NCBI GenBank assembly: GCA_946540365.1
Contig: CAMNIH010000037.1
Span: forward strand, 1-13,585
From: an uncultured Bacteroidales bacterium
GTDB taxonomy: Bacteria; Bacteroidota; Bacteroidia; Bacteroidales; P3
Reading direction: 5' to 3'
DNA: 13,585 bases
Each line of letters starts with the position of its first letter. Within the stretch, counting starts at the first letter, position 1. Below the pieces are notes generated by a model. That model saw only the letters and a list, made by a program, of their open reading frames with translations, had not been told where the DNA came from and made no database searches. The position numbers and the translations under genes are program-made. This document shows, piece after piece, positions 7,685-13,585 of the stretch.

Positions 7685-8697
7685 CTCCCTTTCTCGAGTT
7701 TCTCGATTCGTTCGGCCAGTCGTTCGATGTTGCGGACCAGCACCTCGATCTTGCGCCGCTTCGAGGCCTCCATCGCGGGGCTTCCGAAGATGCTCTGGTT
7801 CGAAGCCACCGAGCGGGTCACACCGCTCTGCGCGCCGATGGTGACGTGGTCGCCCACGGTGATGTGGCCCACCAGACCGGCCTGGCCGGCGATGATGCAC
7901 TGCTCGCCCACGTGGCAGCTGCCGGCGATGCCCACCTGCGAGGCCATGGCGGTGTTGCGTCCGATGACCACGTTGTGGGCCACCTGGCACAGGTTGTCCA
8001 CCTTCACCCCCTGGTGCAGGATGGTGCTGCCGATCGAGGCGCGGTCGATGGTGGTGTTGGCGCCCACCTCGACGTTGTCTTCGAGGATCACGTTGCCGAT
8101 CTGGTCGATCTTATCCCACGAGCCGTCGTCCTTGGGGGCGAAGCCAAATCCGTCGCTGCCGATGACGGCACCGGCGTGTATCGTGCAGTTGCGGCCGATT
8201 TCCACGCCCTCGTACACCTTGACTCCGGCATAGAGGATGGTGCCGTCGCCGATGGTGACGTTGTCGCCGATGGTGACGTTGGGATAGATCATCACATTGT
8301 CGCCGATGCGGCAGTGGCGTCCCACGACGGCGTAGGGCCCCATGTAGATGTGGCGCCCCACCTTCGAGCCGCGTCCCACATGGCTGCGCCACGAGCGTCC
8401 CCGCGGGGGCTTGCTCCGTTCGTTGAAGGCATGGAGCAGGGCGGCTACGGCCAGATAGGGGTTGTCGACCCGGATGAGGGTGGAACTGACGGGGTGTTCG
8501 GGCACGAAATCACGCCGCACTATGACGATCGAGGCCTGCTGCTCGTAGATGTAATGGGTGTACTTGAGGTTCCCCAGGAAGGTGATGCCCCCTTCGCAGC
8601 CCTCCTCGATCTTGCAGGGCTTCCACACGCGTATGTTCTCGTCCCCTTCGACGGTGCCGTGTACCAGGCGTGCCAATTCTTTGGCTGTGTATTGCAT
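7681..8697 (-). CDS. lpxD: UDP-3-O-acylglucosamine N-acyltransferase (LpxD)
   Basis: The enzyme adds a 3-hydroxyacyl chain from acyl-ACP to the 2-amino group of UDP-3-O-acyl-glucosamine, the third step of lipid A synthesis, in the cytoplasm. The 338-residue length is usual. The N-terminal uridine-binding part (MQYTAKELARLV...) is followed by a left-handed beta-helix of hexapeptide repeats (IGDNVMIYPNVTIGDNVTIGDG and onward), the GSDGFGF motif, the VGANTTIDRAS motif, and NLCQVAHNVVIG with His241, which lines up with the catalytic His239 of the E. coli enzyme. The C-terminus is a charged helix as in trimeric LpxD. I prefer ATG 8697 over the in-frame ATG 8721 because homologs begin at MQYTAKEL-type sequence. 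That leaves 4 bases after the lptC stop instead of a 20-base overlap. The gene stands without lpxC, fabZ or lpxA beside it, which is unusual, so it could be a second copy. Confidence 0.93.
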   Translation of the reverse strand: MQYTAKELARLVHGTVEGDENIRVWKPCKIEEGCEGGITFLGNLKYTHYIYEQQASIVIVRRDFVPEHPVSSTLIRVDNPYLAVAALLHAFNERSKPPRGRSWRSHVGRGSKVGRHIYMGPYAVVGRHCRIGDNVMIYPNVTIGDNVTIGDGTILYAGVKVYEGVEIGRNCTIHAGAVIGSDGFGFAPKDDGSWDKIDQIGNVILEDNVEVGANTTIDRASIGSTILHQGVKVDNLCQVAHNVVIGRNTAMASQVGIAGSCHVGEQCIIAGQAGLVGHITVGDHVTIGAQSGVTRSVASNQSIFGSPAMEASKRRKIEVLVRNIERLAERIEKLEKGR

Positions 8698-8701
8698 GCT
8701 G

Positions 8702-9262
8702 TCAGTTATCGTTAAATTCAATTACCCCGCGCTGACGTGTGATGCGCAGGTTGGACATCTGTTCGTCGCTCACAAAGCCGTCGCCATAGGTGACGCGCGT
8801 GCCGTTGACGGCGCGGACCGGATGGTTGGAGAAGACGATGTCCTCGTCGTCGCGCCACACGAGATCTTCCATGTAGACGGTGTCGCCGTTGCTGTAGTCG
8901 ATCACCACCACGCTGTCGATGGCCTTCATGATGTGGCGGTCGTCGTAGGAGACGGCCTGCCGCGCATAGATGGACGTCTTCATCTGGCGGTTCACGTCGT
9001 AGAATCGCAGGTCGACCCCCTTGGGGTAGACCGTCCGGGCCGAGGGCTTGCTGTAGCGGACTATGCGTGGCGCGTCGATCTCCACCTGCAGCCGTCCCTC
9101 CTCGCTGCGGCGTATGTGGGCGTTGTTGATCTCCTGGTCGGGCAGGTCTCTCCGCTCGAAGCGCTCGATGTCCTTCATATCGCCCGTGCAGGAGAAGCAA
9201 AACACACATAGAAGCATGGGGATCCATGCTTCTATGTGCCGTTTTATAAGGTGCTGTATCAA
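8702..9262 (-). CDS. lptC: LPS export periplasmic protein LptC (probable lipoprotein)
   Basis: LptC bridges the LptB2FG transporter and periplasmic LptA in lipopolysaccharide export. This 186-residue protein has an N-terminal hydrophobic stretch (IPMLLCVFCFSC) with Cys25 as a likely lipidation site, as in Bacteroidetes LptC, then a beta-jellyroll-type region with ARQAVSYDDRHIMKAIDSVVV and a late VRAVNGTRVTYGDGFVSD motif. The start is uncertain. The listed start is a TTG at 9262, one base after the TPR stop, and gives a basic n-region (IKRH) before the hydrophobic core. The only in-frame ATG, at 9217, would leave nine uncharged residues before Cys25, too short for a normal signal. A 15-bp perfect hairpin (9205-9238) covers that ATG. 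The gene lies directly upstream of lpxD in the envelope operon. Confidence 0.82.
   Translation of the reverse strand: MIQHLIKRHIEAWIPMLLCVFCFSCTGDMKDIERFERRDLPDQEINNAHIRRSEEGRLQVEIDAPRIVRYSKPSARTVYPKGVDLRFYDVNRQMKTSIYARQAVSYDDRHIMKAIDSVVVIDYSNGDTVYMEDLVWRDDEDIVFSNHPVRAVNGTRVTYGDGFVSDEQMSNLRITRQRGVIEFNDN
9205..9238 (-). promoter_or_regulatory. 15-bp perfect hairpin over the lptC start region
   Basis: Arms 9205-9219 and 9224-9238 are exact reverse complements around a 4-base loop. In the leftward RNA the downstream arm contains the ATG at 9217, and a weak U-rich tract (UGUGUUUUGC) follows. If translation starts at the ATG, the hairpin hides the start codon. If it starts at the TTG at 9262, the hairpin lies inside the codons for the signal peptide. 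It could limit lptC translation or act as a partial terminator between the TPR gene and lptC. The structure is seen; the function is inference. Confidence 0.5.
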
Positions 9263-9263
9263 C

Positions 9264-10610
9264 TTATTGGCGTGTTCTGACGGTGGTGCTCACACCGATC
9301 CATCCGGGCACCGTGAAGCGGGCGCCGTTCTGCAGGCCGGCCATGAAGGCGTCGGTCTGTTTGGGATAGTGGGCTGCGTAGGTGCTGATGAGCTTGTTGC
9401 ACTGCTCGATGTTCTCCTCGGTGGGCTCCACGCTCTTGGCCTTGTTGAGGGCGTCGACGGCGGCCCAGTAGGCGCTGCGGCCGTTGACGTTGTCCTCCGA
9501 GGCCGAGCCGGTGCTCGAGCCGTAGAGGATGGCGATGCGCATGTAGGGCTCGCCCTTGGTGGCGTCGGTGGCGGCGGCGTTGTTGTAGGCCGTGCGGGCG
9601 GCGCTGTAGCTCTTCTGGCCGGCGTAGGCGTGGCCCAGGTAGAGGTAGGCCGTGTACTTGTCCTTGCCCTCGACACCCTTGGTGGCGTCGGTCAGGTACT
9701 TGACGGCGTCGCCGTACTGCTCTTTCGAGAGGCACATCATGCCCATGCGCATGGCGGTGGCGGGGGTGGGCTCCAGGCGGTAGAGGTTCTCGGTGGCCTG
9801 GAAGAAGAGGGGCTCGCTGGTGCAGCGCTTGCGGGTCATGATGCCGGTGATCTTCTTCAGCAGTTCCACGTTCTCGGGATCGGCCTCGAACTTCTTGCCG
9901 TAGATCTCGACCAGCTGGTCGCAGCTGGCGTAGGGCGAGAAGGCGGCCTCGACGTCGGCGATGTAGCCGCGGATCTCGGCGGCCTTGACGCTGTCGGCGG
10001 CGTTCTTCTGCAGCTCGTCGTCGAGCATGTCGCTCGCGATGTCGTAGTTGTCGACCACCAGGGTGGGCTCGGCAAAGCCGGCGCGCACATAGTTGATGGT
10101 GGCTTCCATGTACTTGACCAGGTAGCCGGCCTCCAGGTCGCCCTCGGCGTGGACGGCGTCGCTATAGAGCTTGTAGTAGCGCTCCAGCCCCTTGGCGCCG
10201 AGCAGCTGCTCCAGCTCCATGGCCTTCATGGCCGTCACCTTGCCCACCTCGCCGAAGGTGGCCATGCGCGTGTCGTAGAGGGCCATCAGCTCCTCGATCA
10301 GTTCGGCCTTCTCCTCGGCGGTGGTCGCGGCCTTGATCTTGGCCTCCATGATGTTCACACCGCGCGTGTAGATATTCTTGCCGTTGCCGGGGCATTTCTG
10401 GACGACGGTCCTCCAGTAGGGGTAGGCCTCAAGCAGGTAGCGCTCGTCGTTCGAGGCGGTGTACTGTTTCCAGTTGTCCTGGTAGAGGGCCACGGGTTCG
10501 CGCATGGCTTCCTGCAGCTCCTCGGGGCAACCCTTGATGTGCTGGGCGGCGGCCGGCATGGCCGTGGCCGCAAGGAGGATTCCGATCGTCAGTGTTTTGA
10601 TGCTTTTCAT
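9264..10610 (-). CDS. Exported tetratricopeptide-repeat protein
   Basis: The 448-residue protein starts with a clear signal peptide (MKSIKTLTIGILLAATAMPAAAQ, cleavage near residue 22-23) and is otherwise almost wholly alpha-helical and rich in Ala, Glu and Lys. The part around residues 290-400 shows TPR-like helical pairs, for example MGMMCLSKEQYGDAVKYL and YLYLGHAYAGQKSYSAARTA, followed by AYWAAVDALNKAKSVEP. Such proteins are scaffolds for protein-protein contacts. In Bacteroidetes, as I recall, a protein like this sits between a FadL-like barrel gene and lptC, as here, so a role in outer membrane assembly is plausible but unproven. Two cysteines (near residues 28 and 73) could form a disulfide. 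The stop is one base before the lptC TTG. The 71 bases upstream, back to the barrel gene's stop, are T-rich on the plus strand and show no clear promoter. Confidence 0.85.
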   Translation of the reverse strand: MKSIKTLTIGILLAATAMPAAAQHIKGCPEELQEAMREPVALYQDNWKQYTASNDERYLLEAYPYWRTVVQKCPGNGKNIYTRGVNIMEAKIKAATTAEEKAELIEELMALYDTRMATFGEVGKVTAMKAMELEQLLGAKGLERYYKLYSDAVHAEGDLEAGYLVKYMEATINYVRAGFAEPTLVVDNYDIASDMLDDELQKNAADSVKAAEIRGYIADVEAAFSPYASCDQLVEIYGKKFEADPENVELLKKITGIMTRKRCTSEPLFFQATENLYRLEPTPATAMRMGMMCLSKEQYGDAVKYLTDATKGVEGKDKYTAYLYLGHAYAGQKSYSAARTAYNNAAATDATKGEPYMRIAILYGSSTGSASEDNVNGRSAYWAAVDALNKAKSVEPTEENIEQCNKLISTYAAHYPKQTDAFMAGLQNGARFTVPGWIGVSTTVRTRQ

Positions 10611-10681
10611 TGTTATGCTGTTTTTTTGTTTATTCCTTTTTCTGTTTTTAGTACCCCCTGGGGGGCTTTTCTTGCGTCGGT

Positions 10682-12028
10682 TTAGTTATATTTGCGTTTG
10701 AAGAACCAGCGCTCGCAGCTGCTGACGGCGATGCCGAAGGTGAGCGTGTTGCGCTGCAGCACGTCGGTCGAGCCCAGGCTGCTGTAGCCGACGCTGAGGG
10801 TCAGCAGCGAGCGGCCCTTGCGCATGGGCAGCGTCGCGCCGGCGCCGAGGCCCCATTCGTCGAGTCGGTGGTCCGCGCCGTCCAGCGACAGGCGCAGGGC
10901 CCCGTGGGTCAGGTGGCCGCCCACGCTCCAGCTGATGCGGCCCCAGTAGTTGCTGGCATCCATGTTGCCCATGCGCTCCAGCGCCACCGCGTAGTTGCTG
11001 AAGCTGCCGTAGTGCAGCGCGCTGCTGCCGAAGATCGACGGCTCCTGCCGTTCGGTGTACTTCATGCCCTGCCAGGCCGACCAGGTGGCGTCGGCGGCCA
11101 CGCGCCACCGCTTGTCCACCTCGACGCTCAGGCCCATGCCCACGGTGTGGGGCTGCTCTATGCGGCTCTCAAACTCGGGATCCGCGCCGCGATGGGGGAA
11201 GATGGTGTCCACCAGCGACTCGTTGCCCACATGGTAGGTGTAGATCATCGCCAAGTCTTTCACCTTCATGTCGAGGTAGGGCTTGTAGACCGCGCCCACG
11301 CCCAGCACCACGCGGCTGCCGATCGGCTGCCGCAGCTGCAGGCCCAGGTCGAAGGTCAGGTTGCGCAGCAGGGTCTTCTTGTAGCGGCGGCTGTCCATGT
11401 AGTAGGTGCTGTCGTTGCCCTGGAAGTGGTACGAGATGGCACGCTCCACCTTGCCGGTGAGGTAGTTGACGTTGAAACCCACCTGCAGGCTGGTCGTCTT
11501 GCCCTTGCCGTCGAGGATGTTGAAGGCCGAGCCGAGGAACACCTGGTTCACGCCGCCGGTGCCGTCGTAGATGGTCTTCACGGTGTCGTAGGTCGCATGC
11601 TGCCGCATGGCCACCGATTCGTAGTCCATCGTGCTGTAGGGCATCAGGCCGCCCGCCAGCTTCCACCAGCGCGTCACCGGCATGGCCACCAGCAGGTAGC
11701 CCAGGTTGCCGTCCGAGTCGAACAGTTTGTCGCTGCGGTCGCGCAGGGTGCTCAGCTGCACGTTGACACCCATGTCGAACACGAAGCTCTCGCGCTCGAT
11801 GGCACCGTAGGAGGCGGGGTTGAAGGGGTTGACGTAGTTGTTGCCGGCCTGCGTGTAGACCACGCCGCCCATGCGTGTGGCCATCGGCAGGTTGAACGGC
11901 TGCTCGCTGCTGCCGATGCCGAACTGCGAAAACGGCATGTTGAAGGCGTTCTGCGCCTCGGCCTTGCCTATAAGCCCTATAAGTCCTATAAGTCCTATGA
12001 GTCCAAATTTTAATGTTTTATTTCTCAT
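10682..12028 (-). CDS. FadL/OmpP1-like outer membrane beta-barrel protein
   Basis: The 448-residue protein has a signal peptide whose core is four perfect Leu-Ile-Gly units, with cleavage near A25-Q26. The mature N-terminus (QNAFNMPFSQFGIGSSEQP) and the NNYVNPFNPASYGAI segment are typical of Bacteroidetes OmpP1/FadL-type proteins, where an Asn-Pro-Ala motif follows a short plug region. The rest alternates as amphipathic strands (for example VVLGVGAVYKPYLDMKVKDL and RLSLDGADHRLDEWGLGAG). FadL proteins move hydrophobic molecules across the outer membrane, but the Bacteroidetes members have no known substrate. The C-terminus ends KRKYN, without a final Phe or Trp. The ATG at 12028 overlaps the end of coaX by 11 bases, indicating translational coupling. 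Confidence 0.85.
   Translation of the reverse strand: MRNKTLKFGLIGLIGLIGLIGKAEAQNAFNMPFSQFGIGSSEQPFNLPMATRMGGVVYTQAGNNYVNPFNPASYGAIERESFVFDMGVNVQLSTLRDRSDKLFDSDGNLGYLLVAMPVTRWWKLAGGLMPYSTMDYESVAMRQHATYDTVKTIYDGTGGVNQVFLGSAFNILDGKGKTTSLQVGFNVNYLTGKVERAISYHFQGNDSTYYMDSRRYKKTLLRNLTFDLGLQLRQPIGSRVVLGVGAVYKPYLDMKVKDLAMIYTYHVGNESLVDTIFPHRGADPEFESRIEQPHTVGMGLSVEVDKRWRVAADATWSAWQGMKYTERQEPSIFGSSALHYGSFSNYAVALERMGNMDASNYWGRISWSVGGHLTHGALRLSLDGADHRLDEWGLGAGATLPMRKGRSLLTLSVGYSSLGSTDVLQRNTLTFGIAVSSCERWFFKRKYN
11967..12002 (-). repeat. Four 9-bp tandem repeats encoding (Leu-Ile-Gly)4 in the barrel protein's signal peptide
   Basis: Units begin at 11967, 11976, 11985 and 11994. On the plus strand the core is CCTATAAGT, with one changed base in the first and last copies. 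Each unit keeps the frame (9 bp), so copy-number change would lengthen or shorten the signal peptide core without a frameshift. Confidence 0.85.
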
Positions 12029-12710
12029 TGTATATCAGTATCTTGTTAAGTCCGATCAATGTCAGTTGCGGGTGCGTCTCCCAGCCGGTGGCGCCGGCCT
12101 CGACCAGCCGGTGTGCGTCGCCGCCGGTCAGCAGCACGTGCAGCTGCGGACACCGCTGGCGGTAGACGGCCACGTAGCCCGCCAGGGCCAGCATGGTGGC
12201 ACCCAGCGTGCCGGCCACGATGCTCTCCTCGGTCGAGCGGCCCGCCACCGGGGCTTTGCGCACCCCGTCGATATCCACTAACGGCAGTCGGGCCGTAAAA
12301 GTATGCAGCGCCCGCAAATTCATCTGCAGGCCCGGCATGATGGCCCCGCCGTGGTAGACGCCGTCGGCCCCCACGAAGTCCACCGTGATGCAGGTGCCGG
12401 CGTCGACCACCAGGCAGTCCTCGCCGGGGTGCAGCGCCCAGGCGCCGCAGGCCGCCGCGATGCGGTCGGCGCCCAGCGTCTGCGGCGTGCGGTAGTCGAG
12501 CCGGATGGGCAGCGCGCTGTCGGCCGTCAGCCGCGGCAGCGACGCCAGTGCCGGCGGCATCTCGCCGCTGGCGCACACCAGCGTCCGCTCGGCGCCGGGG
12601 GCTTCCCACTCGCCGTCGGCGGCTCGCCATTCGCCGCTCTCCGTCAGGACCGTCCCGTCGAACAGCGCCCATTTCACAGCCGTGTTTCCTATGTCGATTG
12701 CCAGATTCAT
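12018..12710 (-). CDS. coaX: Type III pantothenate kinase (CoaX)
   Basis: CoaX phosphorylates pantothenate with ATP, the first step of coenzyme A synthesis, in the cytoplasm. The 230-residue protein shows the ASKHA-fold signatures: phosphate motif MNLAIDIGNTAVKW (Asp6, Asn9, Thr10), TLGADRIAA near residues 80-88, DAGTCITVD (Asp103, the expected catalytic Asp), and GGAIMPGLQMN, which shapes the pantothenate pocket. LLTGGDA near the end is the second nucleotide-fold glycine motif. I start at ATG 12710; the codon before it is a TTG that could only add one residue. The length is slightly short (many are 240-260), but all motifs are present. The stop lies inside the start of the barrel gene (11-base overlap), and the gene is separated from pth by 57 bases holding a short palindrome. 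Type III kinases are insensitive to CoA feedback. Confidence 0.95.
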   Translation of the reverse strand: MNLAIDIGNTAVKWALFDGTVLTESGEWRAADGEWEAPGAERTLVCASGEMPPALASLPRLTADSALPIRLDYRTPQTLGADRIAAACGAWALHPGEDCLVVDAGTCITVDFVGADGVYHGGAIMPGLQMNLRALHTFTARLPLVDIDGVRKAPVAGRSTEESIVAGTLGATMLALAGYVAVYRQRCPQLHVLLTGGDAHRLVEAGATGWETHPQLTLIGLNKILIYNEK

Positions 12711-12731
12711 CAATTATCCCTTTTTAAATGC

Positions 12732-12751
12732 AGACGCGGCACGCCGCGTCT
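12732..12751. repeat. Short GC-rich palindrome (8-bp arms) between pth and coaX
   Basis: Arms 12732-12739 and 12744-12751 (AGACGCGG / CCGCGTCT) pair perfectly around a 4-base loop, and TCTACA continues past the right arm. I recall similar GACGCG...CGCGTCTCTAC palindromes as dispersed intergenic repeats in several genomes, so this may be a worn copy of such an element. No T-run follows on either strand, so it is a poor terminator candidate. Confidence 0.5.
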
Positions 12752-12767
12752 CTACAGCCTCCAAACC

Positions 12768-13361
12768 TTAAACCTTATCCATCCCATGCGCGTTCCCCTT
12801 TTTGTTGTAGAGGTTCATCGTGCGGTCGATGCCTTGTGTGACGAAGCACCGCACTGCCTCGCAGGCGGTCGGCAGGGCCTCCTGCAGGGCGGCCTCCTCG
12901 TCGGCCGAGAAGTGCCCCAGCACATAGTCGATCTGCTGTCCGCGCCCGAAGTTGGACCCCACGCCCACGCGCAGCCGGTTGTAGGCCTGCGTGCCCAGAT
13001 GCTGCTCGATGTCGGCCAGCCCGTTGTGGCCGCCCGAGGCCCCCTGCTTCTTGATGCGCAGTATGCCCGGGTCGAGGGCGATGTCGTCCACCACCACTAA
13101 CAGGTTCGGCAGCTCGATGTGTTCGGACTGCATCCAGTAGTTCACCGCTTTGCCGCTGAGGTTCATGTAGGTGGTGGGTTTGATGAGCACCAGCGTGCGC
13201 CCTTTGTGGCGCACCTCTGTGCGGTAGGCGTGGCGCTCCAGGCTCCACCGGGCCTCGCCTTCGCGGGCCAGCGCGTCGACCACCATAAAGCCGGCGTTGT
13301 GACGCGTGCCCTCGTATTCGGCACCCACATTGCCCAGTCCCACTATCAGATATTTGCTCAT
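12768..13361 (-). CDS. pth: Peptidyl-tRNA hydrolase
   Basis: Pth cleaves the ester bond of peptidyl-tRNAs that fall off ribosomes and so recycles tRNA. The 197-residue protein has the family motifs: GLGNVGAEYEGTRHNAGF (Asn11 and catalytic His21, matching E. coli Asn10 and His20), KPTTYMNLSG with Asn67, VVVDDIAL with Asp92/Asp93, and GASGGHNGL with Asn113. The length is typical. I start at ATG 13361 (MSKYLIVGLGN) because bacterial Pth normally begins a few residues before the GLGN motif. An in-frame ATG at 13436 would add 25 Trp/Lys-rich residues not expected in the family, and that stretch is AT-rich and contains a perfect hairpin, so it is more likely leader RNA. The gene is the first of the leftward series in this window. 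Confidence 0.94.
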   Translation of the reverse strand: MSKYLIVGLGNVGAEYEGTRHNAGFMVVDALAREGEARWSLERHAYRTEVRHKGRTLVLIKPTTYMNLSGKAVNYWMQSEHIELPNLLVVVDDIALDPGILRIKKQGASGGHNGLADIEQHLGTQAYNRLRVGVGSNFGRGQQIDYVLGHFSADEEAALQEALPTACEAVRCFVTQGIDRTMNLYNKKGNAHGMDKV

Positions 13362-13379
13362 CGAGTCAATATTTGTTTC

Positions 13380-13412
13380 CTTGCAAGTATCTTTCTTCCA
13401 GATACTTGCAAG
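13380..13412 (-). promoter_or_regulatory. 13-bp perfect hairpin in the pth leader
   Basis: Arms 13380-13392 and 13400-13412 are exact reverse complements with a 7-base loop, read as GGAAGAA in the leftward RNA. The hairpin ends 18 bases before the pth ATG and has no U-run after it, so it looks like a leader or mRNA-stability element rather than a terminator. If the long in-frame start at 13436 were used, these bases would be coding. Confidence 0.5.
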
Positions 13413-13448
13413 CCATTTCGGCCATTTCATCGGCATTTAATTTGGGTG

Positions 13449-13456
13449 CAAAAATA
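13449..13456 (-). promoter_or_regulatory. Possible Bacteroidetes-type -7 element upstream of pth
   Basis: Read leftward the bases are TATTTTTG, a perfect fit to the Bacteroidetes -7 consensus TAnnTTTG, in the AT-rich stretch 13437-13520. It would give a leader of roughly 80 bases carrying the 13-bp hairpin. No good TTG at the expected -33 distance is visible, so the call is tentative. Confidence 0.35.
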
Positions 13457-13550
13457 CAAAATAATTCCCACATGTGTATATATTCGCATACATAACAAAT
13501 ATTAAAAATACTAAAAACACCCTGTCAGGTCTACCCTGAGTCAAGGTTTT

Positions 13551-13585
13551 CTTCAGTCGTTCTTCAGTCGTTCTTCAGTCGTTCT
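13551..13585. repeat. 11-bp direct tandem repeat running off the window edge
   Basis: The unit CTTCAGTCGTT occurs at 13551-13561, 13562-13572 and 13573-13583, with a fourth copy starting at 13584. All visible copies are identical. The array lies in intergenic sequence upstream of pth, beyond the AT-rich promoter region. Its full length and what lies on the far side are outside the window. Confidence 0.9.

Noticed and set aside
8698..8721. Eight-residue longer LpxD starting at ATG 8721
   Set aside because: It would overlap lptC by 20 bases and add residues not expected before the conserved MQYTAKEL-type start. It cannot be excluded entirely.
10654..10665. C5-T-G6 tract as a terminator hairpin between the barrel and TPR genes
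   Set aside because: Only about four base pairs can form with a minimal loop, the flanks do not pair, and no U-run follows on the minus strand.
9063..10685. 540-codon open frame on the plus strand
   Set aside because: It is antisense to the TPR protein gene and part of lptC, with a repetitive Gly/Val/Leu/His composition and no domain.
12711..12713. TTG one codon upstream as the coaX start
   Set aside because: The ATG at 12710 directly precedes the conserved NLAIDIGNT motif, and the TTG adds only one residue.
13551..13585. CRISPR array
   Set aside because: The 11-bp units are directly adjacent with no spacers, and no cas genes are visible.

Overview
The window looks like chromosomal DNA of a G+C-rich member of the Bacteroidales. 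The evidence is the gene order coaX, outer membrane barrel, TPR protein, lptC, which I recall as a Bacteroidetes arrangement. Other signs are outer membrane and exported proteins typical of that group, starts without Shine-Dalgarno sequences, and a TAnnTTTG-type -7 hexamer-like element upstream of the leftward operon. The genus cannot be fixed from the sequence.

Layout: there are two convergent gene groups and no intergenic gap over 300 bases. Rightward (1-3138): the tail of a small inner membrane protein, a DcaP-like outer membrane porin whose start overlaps that gene by ATGA, and a secreted C69-family dipeptidase. A strong stem-loop terminator (3162-3202) follows. Leftward (13361 down to 3201): pth, coaX, a FadL/OmpP1-like barrel, a TPR protein, lptC, lpxD, two paralogous SGNH hydrolase-fold proteins and an MBOAT O-acyltransferase. 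Most of these genes abut or overlap by a few bases, and lpxD/SGNH/SGNH are chained by two exact ATGA overlaps, so they probably form one long transcription unit.

Theme: the leftward group is an envelope-building operon. Pth and CoaX are housekeeping enzymes (peptidyl-tRNA recycling and CoA synthesis). The barrel, TPR protein and LptC belong to outer membrane biogenesis. LpxD makes a lipid A precursor. The last three genes form a cross-membrane acyl-transfer module: MBOAT would move an acyl group across the inner membrane, and the periplasmic SGNH proteins would transfer or remove it. The two SGNH proteins share unusual spacing, about 208-210 residues from the nucleophile Ser to the block III Asn. 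This resembles the PatB/Ape proteins of peptidoglycan O-acetylation. The target, whether peptidoglycan, LPS or another glycan, is not decided by the sequence.

The best candidate for something not well described is this lptC-lpxD-SGNH-SGNH-MBOAT block. Smaller curiosities are a 15-bp perfect hairpin over the lptC start region, a 13-bp perfect hairpin in the pth leader, an 11-bp tandem array running off the right edge, and signal peptides built from (Leu-x-Gly) repeats.
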